57,051 nucleotides of DNA from Herbinix sp. (GTDB lineage: Bacteria; Bacillota; Clostridia; Lachnospirales; Lachnospiraceae). The DNA is taken from NCBI GenBank assembly GCA_029238935.1, contig JAQZBN010000043.1:1-57051 (forward strand), given 5' to 3'. Of the stretch, positions 16,872-26,275 are shown one piece after another. The position numbers and the translations under genes were made by a program. Position 1 is the stretch's first letter. Each line of letters opens with the position of its first letter. The notes below the pieces were generated by a model that saw only the letters and a list, made by a program, of their open reading frames with translations, had not been told where the DNA came from and searched no databases.

Positions 16872-17794
16872 GTGGTACCTCCTTTGGTATCATAGTCATC
16901 GAGGAAATTATACTCTTTTGTCTTGTCTTTATATCCAATGATTGTATCCAAATTAACATTATGAACACTGCGGAAAATATTCATCTCTATGCTTGGGTTT
17001 GTTTGTCTGAATTTTTTAATTAATGTTTTCATCTCCTGACGTTTGGATCCACCGCCTCCGTTATCACACAGAGTACAGTTTTCAGTAAAACGGCAGGCAC
17101 ATTGGATAAACTGTAAATCATTATATTGCTTCCATGCAATAATGTCTGCTTCCTTTACCATATACATCGGACGAATTAGCTGCATGCCCGGGTGATTGGT
17201 ACTATGGAGCTTTGGCATCATCGTTTGAATTTGACCACCATAGAGCATACCCATTAATATGGTTTCAATCACATCATCAAAATGATGTCCCAGCGCTATC
17301 TTATTACATCCTAAGGCCTGTGCGTTCTTATAGAGGTAACCCCTACGCATTCTGGCGCAAAGATAGCAGGGAGATTCATCCACCTCCGCTACAATATCAA
17401 AGATCTGAGTTTCAAACATAGTAATCGGGATATCTAATAATTTAGCATTGTTAATAATTGTCTGCTTATTGATTTCATTATAACCGGGGTTCATTACTAA
17501 AAATACCAATTCAAACGGTACTTTACCGTGGCGCTGTATCTCCTGCATACACTTGGCAAGCAGCATAGAATCCTTACCACCGGAGATACATACAGCGATT
17601 TTATCACCTTCCTGAATCAGTTGATATTCATTAATCCCATCGATAAACTTCTTCCAAATTGGTTTTCTAAATTTCTTAATGATGCTTCTCTCAATCTCAA
17701 GGTGTCTTTCCTGGTTGGAAGCCTCCTTCTTGGTATTACTTTCGGCAGCTTCTGTTTCTAATTTCATCATATCAATCTCTTGATTTTTATCCAT
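16865..17794 (-). CDS. TtcA-like PP-loop tRNA-thiolation ATPase
   Basis: This 309-aa member of the PP-loop ATPase family has SGGKDS at about residue 70, CYLCARMRRG with its CxxC pair, GHHFDDVIETILMGMLYGG, and a second Cys cluster (CACRF-CTLC). These match TtcA-like enzymes, which bind an iron-sulfur cluster and add sulfur to tRNA (2-thiocytidine 32 in E. coli). About 35 N-terminal residues, rich in Glu and Lys, are extra. Clostridial relatives may have other tRNA targets, so I leave the symbol blank. A cysteine desulfurase lies 135 bp upstream as possible sulfur donor. Confidence 0.87.
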   Translation of the reverse strand: MDKNQEIDMMKLETEAAESNTKKEASNQERHLEIERSIIKKFRKPIWKKFIDGINEYQLIQEGDKIAVCISGGKDSMLLAKCMQEIQRHGKVPFELVFLVMNPGYNEINKQTIINNAKLLDIPITMFETQIFDIVAEVDESPCYLCARMRRGYLYKNAQALGCNKIALGHHFDDVIETILMGMLYGGQIQTMMPKLHSTNHPGMQLIRPMYMVKEADIIAWKQYNDLQFIQCACRFTENCTLCDNGGGGSKRQEMKTLIKKFRQTNPSIEMNIFRSVHNVNLDTIIGYKDKTKEYNFLDDYDTKGGTTC

Positions 17795-17929
17795 TTTTCA
17801 TCCACTTTCTAAATCAAACTTAACGTTTCATAATTCTATCACAATCTAACTTGTTCGTTCAAATTCATCTTAAAATCAAATTAGTTCCTACTATTTATTT
17901 AAAATATTTTGATTATTAATATCCTTCTA

Positions 17930-19054
17930 CTACGATTGATATAATCTCTGATAACAATTTGAAAATGCAATCAAAAACTGCTCCAGCTCTTCCCTTGTAG
18001 TAAGGTGACTTATACTAATTCGAAATGATGACATCGCATTCTTCTTATCTTTCGTTACCGCATATACCGGTCGGGATGGAGAATTCGCCACGGAACAGGC
18101 TGATTTAATAGATACACAAATTCCTTCCGTCTCCAATTCTTTTTGAAATATCGCTGCCTTGACTCCCTTAACACTAATATTTAGGATATGAGGAACCGAA
18201 TAAGATGTACTGTTAATCCGTACTCCCTGATACGTTAATAATGCTTGCTTAAGTCTTTTATTAAGCTCTTCTATATAATCGTAACGAAACTTTAATTGTT
18301 CCAAGGATATCTCTAATGCTTTCTCAATCGAAGCCGCCAGTGCAAGTGCCGGTGTACCACTTCGGTACATTGTAGTACTGGTACCTCCGTGTATGAAGGG
18401 TTCCAACACAACATTATCCCTCTTTATTAATATACCGCATCCATTTAATCCAAAGAATTTGTGAGGAGTAAAAGTCAAACAGTCAACATTCTCAAAAGAT
18501 ACCGGTACCTTACCAACCGCTTGGGTTGCATCGGTATGAAAATAACAATTGGGATATTCTTTAAGGATGTTACCTATTGTTTGAATTGGCTGTTGAATTC
18601 CCAGCTCACTGTCAACATAACAAACCGATACCAATACGGTATCCTTACGAAGCAACTCTTTCAAGTGATTTAAATCTACTAATCCGTCTACCGTTATATC
18701 AACAAGATCAATCTCATATCCTAAGGTTTGCAAATAAGTTAAAGCTCCACTAACAGACGAATGTTCCATGCAGGTGGAAATAATATGTTTCCCATTGTGC
18801 TTATATGCCTGTACCAATCCTTTAATTGCTAGATTATTGGCTTCACTGGCACCTGAGGTATATATAATCTCACTCGGTTGTACCTGCAAGTATTTCGCTA
18901 TCTGCTCTGTGATCTGCTCCATTCTTGCATTCGCTTCTCTTCCCAGAATATGGGAGGAATTAGGATTAGCAATATAATTCAAGGTTTCTGTATAAAAATA
19001 ATCCAATACGCTCCGATCTATTGGAGTGTTGGCTGCATAATCTAAATATATCAT
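17930..19054 (-). CDS. Cysteine desulfurase (NifS/IscS family)
   Basis: This PLP enzyme of 374 aa takes sulfur from cysteine as an enzyme-bound persulfide. It has YLDYAANTP at the N-terminus, TSGASEANNLAI, MEHSSV with the His stacking on PLP, HTDATQAVGK, the PLP Lys in TPHKFFGLNG, RSGTPA, and the active-site Cys in SIKSACSVANS. The SIKSACS loop and length fit the group II NifS-like proteins of clostridia. Position upstream of ttcA-like and tcdA suggests a role in tRNA sulfur transfer rather than general Fe-S assembly; no IscU gene is adjacent. Confidence 0.93.
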   Translation of the reverse strand: MIYLDYAANTPIDRSVLDYFYTETLNYIANPNSSHILGREANARMEQITEQIAKYLQVQPSEIIYTSGASEANNLAIKGLVQAYKHNGKHIISTCMEHSSVSGALTYLQTLGYEIDLVDITVDGLVDLNHLKELLRKDTVLVSVCYVDSELGIQQPIQTIGNILKEYPNCYFHTDATQAVGKVPVSFENVDCLTFTPHKFFGLNGCGILIKRDNVVLEPFIHGGTSTTMYRSGTPALALAASIEKALEISLEQLKFRYDYIEELNKRLKQALLTYQGVRINSTSYSVPHILNISVKGVKAAIFQKELETEGICVSIKSACSVANSPSRPVYAVTKDKKNAMSSFRISISHLTTREELEQFLIAFSNCYQRLYQS

Positions 19055-19224
19055 GGAATCACCTCTGTATCATGTGAAATTTTCTACTAGGCCAGACGAT
19101 ATGGCTCCATATCAGACCAATTATACTTTGAGTTTCCTACTATGTCAATGGAATATCTGTGAATGGATGGATGCTGACGCTGCTATATACACGGTAAATG
19201 GAATACCTCATTCAAACTCTAACA

Positions 19225-19265
19225 CAAAAATAACGTTGTCAGAATAAAATCCCTGACAACGTTAT
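19225..19265 (-). terminator. Terminator after rubredoxin
   Basis: ATAACGTTGTCAG (19230-19242) and CTGACAACGTTAT (19253-19265) form a perfect 13-bp stem with a 10-base loop. On the minus strand it is followed by TTTTTGTG and starts about 10 bp past the rubredoxin stop. Confidence 0.88.
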
Positions 19266-19274
19266 TTCAATTAA

Positions 19275-19433
19275 CTATTCAACCTCGGTAAATGCACTTT
19301 TTTCTAAACCGCAGACTGGACAAACCCAATCCTCAGGAACATCTTCCCATGCAGTACCAGGTGCTATACCACTATCAGGATCACCAACTGCAGGATCATA
19401 AACATAACCGCAAACACATTCATACTGTTTCAT
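19275..19433 (-). CDS. Rubredoxin
   Basis: This 52-aa electron carrier has the two CxxCG iron-binding loops (CVCGYVYDP and CPVCGLEK) and the conserved [17 protein letters not shown] core. ATG 19433 follows GGAGG by 8 bases; the longer frame to 19508 adds unlike sequence. In strict anaerobes rubredoxin feeds oxygen- and peroxide-reducing enzymes. Ferredoxin and ferritin are nearby, though on the other strand. Confidence 0.96.
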   Translation of the reverse strand: MKQYECVCGYVYDPAVGDPDSGIAPGTAWEDVPEDWVCPVCGLEKSAFTEVE

Positions 19434-19535
19434 AATACATACCTCCATTTTATAGTAGTTGAATGAAGTAACTAAGACAACTATACCATAATATAGCATT
19501 TTTAACAATATCTAACTTATTTCATTCGCCATAAT

Positions 19536-20486
19536 TTATTTGTCGTATAGTCTATTTGTATACTCTCTAATCACATGAACAGACTGCTTAAATTTCAATT
19601 TTTCTTCTTCCGATAGATGTACCTCAACTACATCTTGCACGCCACTTCTGTTTAAGATCGCAGGTACTCCGCAGAATACATCAGATTCCCCAAACTCGCC
19701 CTCCAATAGTGTTGACACTGGAATTATTTTATTTTCATCATTTAAGATAGCTTTTATAATTCCCGCTGCCGTAGTAGCGATCCCATAACAGGTTGTTCCC
19801 TTTACCTGAAGAATTTCAAATCCTACTTTTGCCACTCTGGTAACGATCTCATCGAGATTAATCGATGCATATTGCGGGTTATCTTCAAGGATATCCTTGA
19901 TTCTTTTTCCTCCTACGGTAACATGGGACCAGGGACACATTTGACTATCACCATGTTCCCCCATGGTATAACCCTGAACACTTCTTGGATCAATATGAAA
20001 TATTTCACCGATAAAATACTTTAGTCTTGCAGAATCCATCGCTGTACCTGTACCGATTACCTGATTTTTCGGAAGTCCAGAGAGTCGATAAACATAATGA
20101 GCTATGATATCTACCGGATTGGACACGACAATAAAGTGACCGCGAAATCCGCTTTCCATAATTGGCTTTACAATTGATTCCGCAATTTTCGCTGATAATT
20201 CCAAGGTATCCAAACGGGATTGACCTGGTCTCGGTGGAGCTCCTGCTGTAATGGCAACAATATCAGCATCCCCGCAGTCTTTATAATCACCTTCTGTAAC
20301 CCTTACGTTACGATTGAGATACTCAATGCAATGGTTTAAGTCCATGACTTCCCCTCTTGCTTTATCCTTATTAATATCAATGATCATAACTTCATCACAT
20401 ACACCCTGAGTTATTAAACTGAATGCTGTGGAAGAGCCTACTAGCCCGGCTCCTACGATTACTACTTTACTTCGATTAATTGTCAT
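19536..20486 (-). CDS. L-lactate dehydrogenase-like 2-hydroxyacid dehydrogenase
   Basis: This NAD-dependent member of the LDH/MDH family has 316 aa. The Rossmann motif is GAGLVGSSTAF, NAD is positioned by the IIDIN acidic residue, the catalytic Asp and Arg lie in MDSARLK, and the catalytic His in GEHGDSQ. The active-site loop reads GAPPRPGQSR: at the position that is Gln in lactate and Arg in malate dehydrogenases (residue 102 in LDH numbering) it has Pro, so substrate is not certain. Lactate from pyruvate is the most likely reaction because Arg109 and Arg171-type residues are kept. It is monocistronic and divergent from ferredoxin. Confidence 0.85.
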   Translation of the reverse strand: MTINRSKVVIVGAGLVGSSTAFSLITQGVCDEVMIIDINKDKARGEVMDLNHCIEYLNRNVRVTEGDYKDCGDADIVAITAGAPPRPGQSRLDTLELSAKIAESIVKPIMESGFRGHFIVVSNPVDIIAHYVYRLSGLPKNQVIGTGTAMDSARLKYFIGEIFHIDPRSVQGYTMGEHGDSQMCPWSHVTVGGKRIKDILEDNPQYASINLDEIVTRVAKVGFEILQVKGTTCYGIATTAAGIIKAILNDENKIIPVSTLLEGEFGESDVFCGVPAILNRSGVQDVVEVHLSEEEKLKFKQSVHVIREYTNRLYDK

Positions 20487-20647
20487 ATGGTTTTATTTCC
20501 TTTCTATTTTTAGTCTCCATTTTGAAGTTTTATCTATTTTTCATATAATTGGCATATTCTTTATTATACCTGTAATCTGATATTCCATGCCCAGAATGAA
20601 ACATCCAAATGTATGTATCTTTTAAAATTAGTTCTTATGAAATATGG

Positions 20648-20675
20648 TTACATTTATTTATCAATATGATATAAT
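20648..20675 (+). promoter_or_regulatory. Ferredoxin promoter
   Basis: TTACAT (20648-20653) and TATAAT (20670-20675) are 16 bases apart, giving a leader of about 57 bases before the ferredoxin start. Confidence 0.5.
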
Positions 20676-20738
20676 AGATTTACCAAAGATGGAAGGATAT
20701 GTTATGTAGATTTCCAAAATAAAAGGAGGAATGTACGT

Positions 20739-20927
20739 ATGAAAGCTTATATTGATCGTGATGGTTGTATTGGATGTGGATTGTGTTCCGATATATGCCC
20801 AAAGGTATTTCAGATGGCTGATGATGGAAAGGCTGAAGTTTATGTTGATGTTATTCCGCCCGATTCAGAAGATACTGCCAGTGAAGCAGCTGACAGCTGC
20901 CCTGTATCAGTAATTACTGTTGAATAG
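20739..20927 (+). CDS. Ferredoxin, single [4Fe-4S] type
   Basis: This 62-aa electron carrier has Cys 10, 13, 16 in CIGCGLC and a fourth ligand Cys 54 in SCPVSVI; Cys 20 in DICPK is an extra one. That is the one-cluster pattern of Thermotoga-type ferredoxins rather than the two-cluster clostridial type. The start follows AGGAGG by 9 bases. It lies 95 bp upstream of ferritin on the same strand. Confidence 0.95.
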   Translation: MKAYIDRDGCIGCGLCSDICPKVFQMADDGKAEVYVDVIPPDSEDTASEAADSCPVSVITVE

Positions 20928-21022
20928 TGAAGCAAACATCCCATAAATCATATTATTTTAAAGTATGTTATCCGTACATATGGTTATAGTACTTCATAGG
21001 TACGTAAGAAAGGAAGGTAAGT

Positions 21023-21535
21023 ATGTTAAATCCTGAAGTAGTAAAATTATTAAATGAACAGATCAATAAAGAGTTTTATTCTGCCTATCTTTATATGGAT
21101 ATGGCAAATTATTATGCAGATCAAAGTCTAAATGGTTATGAAAACTGGTTCTTCGTTCAAATGCAAGAGGAACGGGACCATGCATTATTATTCCGCCAAT
21201 ATATATTAAATAACGGAGAAACCGTTACCTTAAGTGCTATTGACGGTCCTAATGGTAGCTACGAGAATTTCCGGGAACCCTTAGTAAAGTCCCTGGAACA
21301 TGAGCAATTTGTTACCGCTTCCATCCATGCTATTTATGAAGCAGCTTATCGTCATAAGGATTTTAGAACGATGCAGTTTCTTGACTGGTTCATTAAAGAA
21401 CAAGGGGAAGAAGAAAAGAATGCCGATGATAATATTAAAAAATATGATTTATTTGCTAGTGATCCCAAAGGATTGTATATGCTGGATAATGAGATGAAAA
21501 CCAGAATATATATAGCTCCATCCTTAGTTCTTTAA
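21023..21535 (+). CDS. Non-haem ferritin
   Basis: This 170-aa four-helix-bundle iron-storage protein is of bacterial FtnA type. Ferroxidase-centre residues can be seen at NKEFYSAYLYMDM (Glu), MQEERDHALLF (Glu and His), and the third and fourth helices EHEQFVTASIHAIYEAA and FLDWFIKEQGEEEKNA. A strong SD (AAGGAAGGT) precedes ATG. The neighbourhood of ferredoxin and rubredoxin points to iron and oxygen handling, although no regulator gene is present. A perfect hairpin terminator follows. Confidence 0.95.
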   Translation: MLNPEVVKLLNEQINKEFYSAYLYMDMANYYADQSLNGYENWFFVQMQEERDHALLFRQYILNNGETVTLSAIDGPNGSYENFREPLVKSLEHEQFVTASIHAIYEAAYRHKDFRTMQFLDWFIKEQGEEEKNADDNIKKYDLFASDPKGLYMLDNEMKTRIYIAPSLVL

Positions 21536-21549
21536 TAGTATAATATAAT

Positions 21550-21587
21550 AAGGCTTGCTGTGTTTTATGCAGCAAGCCTTTACTTTA
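21550..21587 (+). terminator. Ferritin terminator
   Basis: AAGGCTTGCTG (21550-21560) and CAGCAAGCCTT (21570-21580) form a perfect 11-bp stem with a 9-base loop, 14 bp after the ferritin stop; the T tract is short. Confidence 0.75.
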
Positions 21588-21622
21588 CAAGATGAATTAG
21601 CTTGCTAATTCATCTTGTTTGT
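21587..21622. terminator. Hairpin between convergent ferritin and xylA
   Basis: ACAAGATGAATTAGC (21587-21601) and GCTAATTCATCTTGT (21604-21618) are perfect 15-bp arms with a 2-base centre, next to the ferritin terminator and 12 bp past the xylA stop. The plus side is followed by TTGTTC; the minus side lacks a T run. Confidence 0.6.
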
Positions 21623-21630
21623 TCTATCTA

Positions 21631-22947
21631 TTATTTTGTTTCTAAGATATATTGATTTAAAATACTTTCTAATAATTCCTGTCTTCCTGATCGGTTTGGT
21701 GTAACTCCATTTTTAAGAGCATATGCTTCTAATTCTTTAAAGCCAACCTTGCCCTCTACAATATCTTTACCAATTCCATCTTTGTAACTTGCATAACGGC
21801 TTGCTTTAAAATCTTCAAATACCTTATCTTCAATTAACTTTGCAGCAACCTTTAAGCCCTTTGCAAATGCATCCATACCTGCAATATAAGAATAGAATAA
21901 ATCGTCATCTTCAAAGGATGCTCTACGAACTTTAGAGTCAAAGTTTAATCCACCCTTGGTTAATCCTCCATCTAAGAGAATCTCATACATAGCTAAAGTG
22001 GTATCGTAAATATTGGTAGGGAATTGATCGGTATCCCAACCAAGCATTGGATCACCGGTATTGGCATCTACACTACCCAGAACACCGTTAATTCTGCTCA
22101 TGTTTAATTCATGCTGGAAGGTATGTTGTGCTAAAGTAGCATGGTTTGCTTCAATGTTTAATTTGAAGAATTGGTCCAATTTATATTTTCTTAAGAAAGA
22201 AAGAACGGTTGCAGCATCAAAATCGTATTGGTGCTTTGTAGGTTCTTTTGGCTTTGGCTCAATTAAAAATTGTCCGGTAAAATCGATCTCCTTCGCATAA
22301 TCTACTGCCATTTGCAGCAATCTTGCAAGGTTATCCAGTTCTAAACCAGTATCTGTATTAAGTAATGTCTCATAACCTTCACGACCACCCCAGAATACAT
22401 AGTTAACGCCACCAAGTTCCTTGGTGATTTCCATTGCTTTCTTTATCTGAGCTGCTGCGTATGCAAATACAGTAGCATTACAGGAGGTTCCTGCACCGTG
22501 AACAAACTTATCATCACCGAATGCATTCGTAGTACCCCAGAGGCACTTAATTCCGGTTCTTGCCATCTCTTCTTTAATAACAGCAACAATTTCATCCAAA
22601 CATCTATTTGTTTCCTCTAAACTATCAGCTCTAGGTGCGATATCAGCATCATGGAAGCAGAAAAATGGGATCTGCATCTTCTCCATAAATTCGAAAGAAG
22701 CATGAACTCTTTCTTTCGCTTTCTGCATTGCATCTTCTGTCTTATCCCAATCACGATGCATTGTTGTACCGCCAAATGGATCGGTTCCCATATAAGTTAA
22801 TGTATGCCAATAGGACATTGCAAATCGAAGTTGTTCTTTCATTGTCTTGCCCATAACTACTTCTTCTGGATTGTAGTATTTAAATGCAAGCGGATTTTTA
22901 CTTTCCGGTCCTTCATATTGGATTTTTCCAACGTTAAAATAAGCCAT
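21631..22947 (-). CDS. xylA: Xylose isomerase
   Basis: This enzyme converts D-xylose to D-xylulose in the cytoplasm; 438 aa, class II length. Active-site residues can be seen: [12 protein letters not shown] (catalytic His and Asp), [32 protein letters not shown] (Lys and metal-binding Glu), [10 protein letters not shown], and [29 protein letters not shown] lies 9 bases before ATG. Xylulokinase, transporter and regulator genes are not adjacent, so the rest of the pathway must be elsewhere. A promoter and operator-like dyad precede it. Confidence 0.97.
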   Translation of the reverse strand: MAYFNVGKIQYEGPESKNPLAFKYYNPEEVVMGKTMKEQLRFAMSYWHTLTYMGTDPFGGTTMHRDWDKTEDAMQKAKERVHASFEFMEKMQIPFFCFHDADIAPRADSLEETNRCLDEIVAVIKEEMARTGIKCLWGTTNAFGDDKFVHGAGTSCNATVFAYAAAQIKKAMEITKELGGVNYVFWGGREGYETLLNTDTGLELDNLARLLQMAVDYAKEIDFTGQFLIEPKPKEPTKHQYDFDAATVLSFLRKYKLDQFFKLNIEANHATLAQHTFQHELNMSRINGVLGSVDANTGDPMLGWDTDQFPTNIYDTTLAMYEILLDGGLTKGGLNFDSKVRRASFEDDDLFYSYIAGMDAFAKGLKVAAKLIEDKVFEDFKASRYASYKDGIGKDIVEGKVGFKELEAYALKNGVTPNRSGRQELLESILNQYILETK

Positions 22948-23068
22948 AATAAATTTCCTCCTTATTTATGCATAAACGCATTCATAACTAATTGAGATTA
23001 CTGCCTGAATAATAAAGATTTACGATTCAATCATGATTAATATATACGAAAGTATGTATTTTATCCGC

Positions 23069-23126
23069 TACTTCAGGAAGTAACATCTATGAAAACTATT
23101 ATAACTCCTTTTACCATATCTTACAA
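23069..23126 (-). promoter_or_regulatory. xylA promoter and palindromic element
   Basis: On the minus strand TTGTAA (23121-23126) and TATAAT (23098-23103) are 17 bases apart, giving a leader of about 145 bases. The palindrome TACTTC-AG-GAAGTA (23069-23082) begins about 9 bases into the predicted transcript, a fitting place for a repressor. No matching regulator is in the window. The rest of the 300-bp gap before 23155 shows nothing else I can support. Confidence 0.5.
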
Positions 23127-23154
23127 TACTTATTTGTAAATTAATTAAACTAAT

Positions 23155-23218
23155 TAACTAAAAAAATATGGAAATACATCTTTCGCATTAAATTTTTCTT
23201 GCGAAAGACCGTATCTCC
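23155..23218 (-). terminator. Terminator after the GNAT gene
   Basis: CTTTCGC (23180-23186) pairs with GCGAAAG (23201-23207), extended by GTAT/ATAC and GGA/TCC pairs outside. On the minus strand the stem is followed by ATTTTTTTAG. Confidence 0.75.
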
Positions 23219-23247
23219 ACTTTTATTTACTTGCTGTTACTTCCTTT

Positions 23248-23946
23248 TTAAGAAGCATGCCCAGTCTCATTCAGTATATTTTTAAAAGATGGATGGACTT
23301 CCATATCCGAAAGAACGGCAGGACGCACCATACAGTACTGCTTTAAATCCGTATGCTTATCTATTACCTTATATATTTGAAATCCATAATGCTGATATAA
23401 GCCGACATTCTGCTCCTTGTGCGTTTCCAAGGAGGTCTCCAGATGATGGGTATCCACATAATCGAGTATTGGATACATTAATCGATCTGCAATTCCTGTT
23501 CCTCTCTTAGATGGACGAACTGCAAAATATATAATATGAAGACGCTTTACCCGTTCTAATTCACAGGTCCAACGAGAGTCCAGATACTCGCTACCTTTGA
23601 TAAAATTCCAAAAGGTTCTTAATGATTTATCTTCTTTGATCAGATAAGCGTCGGTCTTTAATGCAAAAAGCAGTTCATTCCAATAATATTTTATAGGATT
23701 ATAGGGTTCACTTTCATCAGATACAATGATGATTCCATTAAGCTCTTTACTATCTGCAAAGATATTACAATTCTTAAATTCTTCTTCTATATCACATTCC
23801 AAGATCTCTGGTGTCACTCTTTTTCTTATCTCTTTGTCAGGAATTAAGTGGCAAAAAAGTGGATCCTCCTGAAAACATTCTGCAAGAAGCTTTACGAGTT
23901 CAGGTATATCTTTTTTCGTAAGTTGATATAATTTATCGGTCTTCAA
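23248..23946 (-). CDS. GNAT-family N-acetyltransferase
   Basis: This 232-aa protein has the GNAT acetyl-CoA binding region at about residues 140-165 (IIYFAVRPSKRGTGIADRLMYPILDYV), with the R-G-T-G-like pyrophosphate loop, followed by LETHKEQNVGLYQHYGFQIYKV, the usual last strands. The N-terminal 100 residues are less typical. Substrate is unknown. It stands alone with its own terminator. Confidence 0.85.
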   Translation of the reverse strand: MKTDKLYQLTKKDIPELVKLLAECFQEDPLFCHLIPDKEIRKRVTPEILECDIEEEFKNCNIFADSKELNGIIIVSDESEPYNPIKYYWNELLFALKTDAYLIKEDKSLRTFWNFIKGSEYLDSRWTCELERVKRLHIIYFAVRPSKRGTGIADRLMYPILDYVDTHHLETSLETHKEQNVGLYQHYGFQIYKVIDKHTDLKQYCMVRPAVLSDMEVHPSFKNILNETGHAS

Positions 23947-24205
23947 GCTATCGGTCCTTTTCTAATTATTCTCTTATCTATAATCTGACATCAAAAACAT
24001 TAAATCACAGTATTTACCATTCTGCAACAATTATTTTCAGATTATGTAAATTACATCTCTTTCAAAAATCCCATGTTATATCTAAGTCATTTTGAGTTTT
24101 TTCTTTATATTATTAATATATCACTTTGCGATTTTGTTGTGATGATAGCTCTATTATGTTTTCATTAAATCTTAGTTAAATCTGTGACTAATTTAACCCT
24201 CTTTC

Positions 24206-25304
24206 TTATTCTAGTAGCTTTCTGACATTTAAAAGACCCCAACCCTGTTTCTCTCTTGGTTGACCAAGATCCACAGCACTACTTCTAAGCTTTAATTTAA
24301 CTTCGCGATTTGTCATCTCCGGATGTTTTGACAAAAGGAGTGCAATGGAACCGGACACCACGGGAGTTGCCATGGAGGTTCCGCTCTTAATCGTATACAT
24401 CATCGGAGTTTCTGCATGGAACAAAGTAGCTTTTCCTCTCGCATTATAACGACTAATATTACACGATATGATATTAGAGCCCGGTGCCACAATATCAGGT
24501 TTCTTAATACAGAAGGGTGTTGGCCCTCTTCCAGAGTAATCTTTGGTACGGCTTCCGAATACTTCAACAGTAACATTATCATCAGAAGATCCTACCGTGA
24601 TAACCTTACGGCTGATTCCAGGAGTTGAGATGGACATCGGACCAGGGCCATTATTTCCTGCCGCTACTACTACAACAATTCCACTATCCCATACTGCATT
24701 GACCCCTTGAACTAATAAGGAGTTCTCATCACTATCCTCTTTCGCTGATGTACCTACTGAGATATTAACGATACGGATATTATACTTACGCCTATTATCA
24801 ATAATCCACTGAAGTCCAGCTAATACATCTGAGATATTTCCATCCCCACGGTGATCTAGTACCTTAACTGAGATGAAATTACATTCCGGTGCAATCCCCC
24901 TATATTTCCCTTTGGACGAGAAACCATTCCCTCCGATAATGCCTGCTACATGGGTAGGCGACAACACGGTTACTTCCTTCAATAAAATCCTTATGCAAAC
25001 AGATTCCTGTATCAACAATAGCTACACCAATGCCCTTACCATAAATACCTCTATCATGAGCAAAGCGGCATTCGATCAAATCATTCACCCGATTCATTTG
25101 GGCTGTAATATGTGCATCCTCTTCGATATTAAAGGATTCGTCTAAAGCCTTAATCTGATCTAGTTCTTCTTTATCCACTTCTACTACATACGCATCAATC
25201 ATTGGTAAGCAATATTTAATGTGTCCGAATCTCTCTATAGTTTGTTGATTTTTTTCATACTCTTTGCAATGTATAATTATTTGGACTCTGTTTCGTTTGC
25301 CCAT
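24206..25304 (-). pseudogene. Subtilisin-like S8 serine protease, broken by internal deletion and frameshift
   Basis: Two overlapping minus-strand frames together encode one subtilase. The first frame (from ATG 25304, nine bases after GGAG) carries a prodomain-like start and the catalytic Asp in VAIVDTG. The second carries the catalytic His in THVAGIIGG, the oxyanion Asn in AAGNNGPG and the catalytic Ser in SGTSMATP, and runs to the normal C-terminus. From the Asp codon to the His codon there are only 61 bases, about 20 codons instead of 32 or more, and the frame changes. The join is near 24953-24965, where the usual HGT before HVAG is missing. Hence a deletion, not just one lost base. No signal peptide is seen; intact relatives are Lachnospiraceae S8 peptidases. 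Confidence 0.85.
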
Positions 25305-25374
25305 ACAATTTTTCTCCAAATTCTTTTGTATTATCCTATTCCGAGAGCTTTTTCAATATACATTGGATTATGAT

Positions 25375-26253
25375 TTAAACCAAAGGCTCCATAATACTTT
25401 TAGCAATCTCCATTCCGGTATTCGTAGCAGCTAATCCACCTTCACCCGTTTCTTTCAACGAACTGGGTAAAGCTTCACCTATCTCTCTCATCGCATCGAT
25501 TACTTCATCCGGTGGTATCTTACTTTTGATCCCTGCTAGAGCCATATCAGCACTGGTAATCGCATTCACTGCTCCTATCACGTTTCGTTTGACACAAGGT
25601 ACTTCCACCAATCCTGCTACGGGGTCACAAACCAAACCTAACAAATTTTTTAAAGACATAGCACATGCATGGGAGATCTCCTCACTCGTTCCGCCATTAA
25701 GATATGCGATTGCTCCGGCTGCCATCGCACTGGCAGATCCAATTTCTGCTTGACAACCACCGGCAGCCCCGGAGATAAATGCTCGTATAGCTATGACCTG
25801 TCCGATTCCAGCAGCTACATACATCGCTTCAATCATCTTATCTTCCGGAACCTGATACTGTTGTTCATAAGTTAAAAAAACAGCTGGAATAACTCCACAG
25901 GATCCAGCTGTAGGAGCTGCTACTACCTTCTTCATACAAGCATTGGATTCACCCATCTTTATAGCCTTTGCCATGATTTCTCCAATGAAAGGTCCGCTCA
26001 AAATTCTTCCCTCTTGTAGGGCTTTCGATATTTTCTGACCATCACCACCTACTAACTTACTAGCAGACATTACCTCGGCATCATAAGCATGATCCGCGGC
26101 TTTCATACTATGGTATAGGTGACGCATCTTTTCCATGGATTCTTCCCTGGTTACCTGGCGTTCCTTTAAATCATCTTCAAGTACTACTTCCCAGAATTTT
26201 CTGTTGTTTTCCCTGCCTCGAACTATAATTTCCTCAAAGGATTTATAACTCAT
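25375..26253 (-). CDS. sdaAA: L-serine dehydratase, alpha subunit
   Basis: With the beta subunit this makes the oxygen-sensitive [4Fe-4S] enzyme that converts L-serine to pyruvate and ammonia. The 292-aa protein has the three cluster Cys regions, PTAGSCGVIPA, AGGCQAEIGSASAMAAGA and LVCDPVAGLVEVPCVKRN. The gene follows sdaAB by 22 bp on the same strand, the usual Firmicute arrangement in which the subunits are separate. No serine transporter is adjacent. Confidence 0.96.
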   Translation of the reverse strand: MSYKSFEEIIVRGRENNRKFWEVVLEDDLKERQVTREESMEKMRHLYHSMKAADHAYDAEVMSASKLVGGDGQKISKALQEGRILSGPFIGEIMAKAIKMGESNACMKKVVAAPTAGSCGVIPAVFLTYEQQYQVPEDKMIEAMYVAAGIGQVIAIRAFISGAAGGCQAEIGSASAMAAGAIAYLNGGTSEEISHACAMSLKNLLGLVCDPVAGLVEVPCVKRNVIGAVNAITSADMALAGIKSKIPPDEVIDAMREIGEALPSSLKETGEGGLAATNTGMEIAKSIMEPLV

Positions 26254-26275
26254 GTCTTTCGCACCTTTCTTTCAG

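Noticed and set aside
24900..25304. Programmed ribosomal frameshift in the subtilase
   Set aside because: There is no slippery heptamer at the join, and codons between the catalytic Asp and His are missing, which a frameshift cannot explain.
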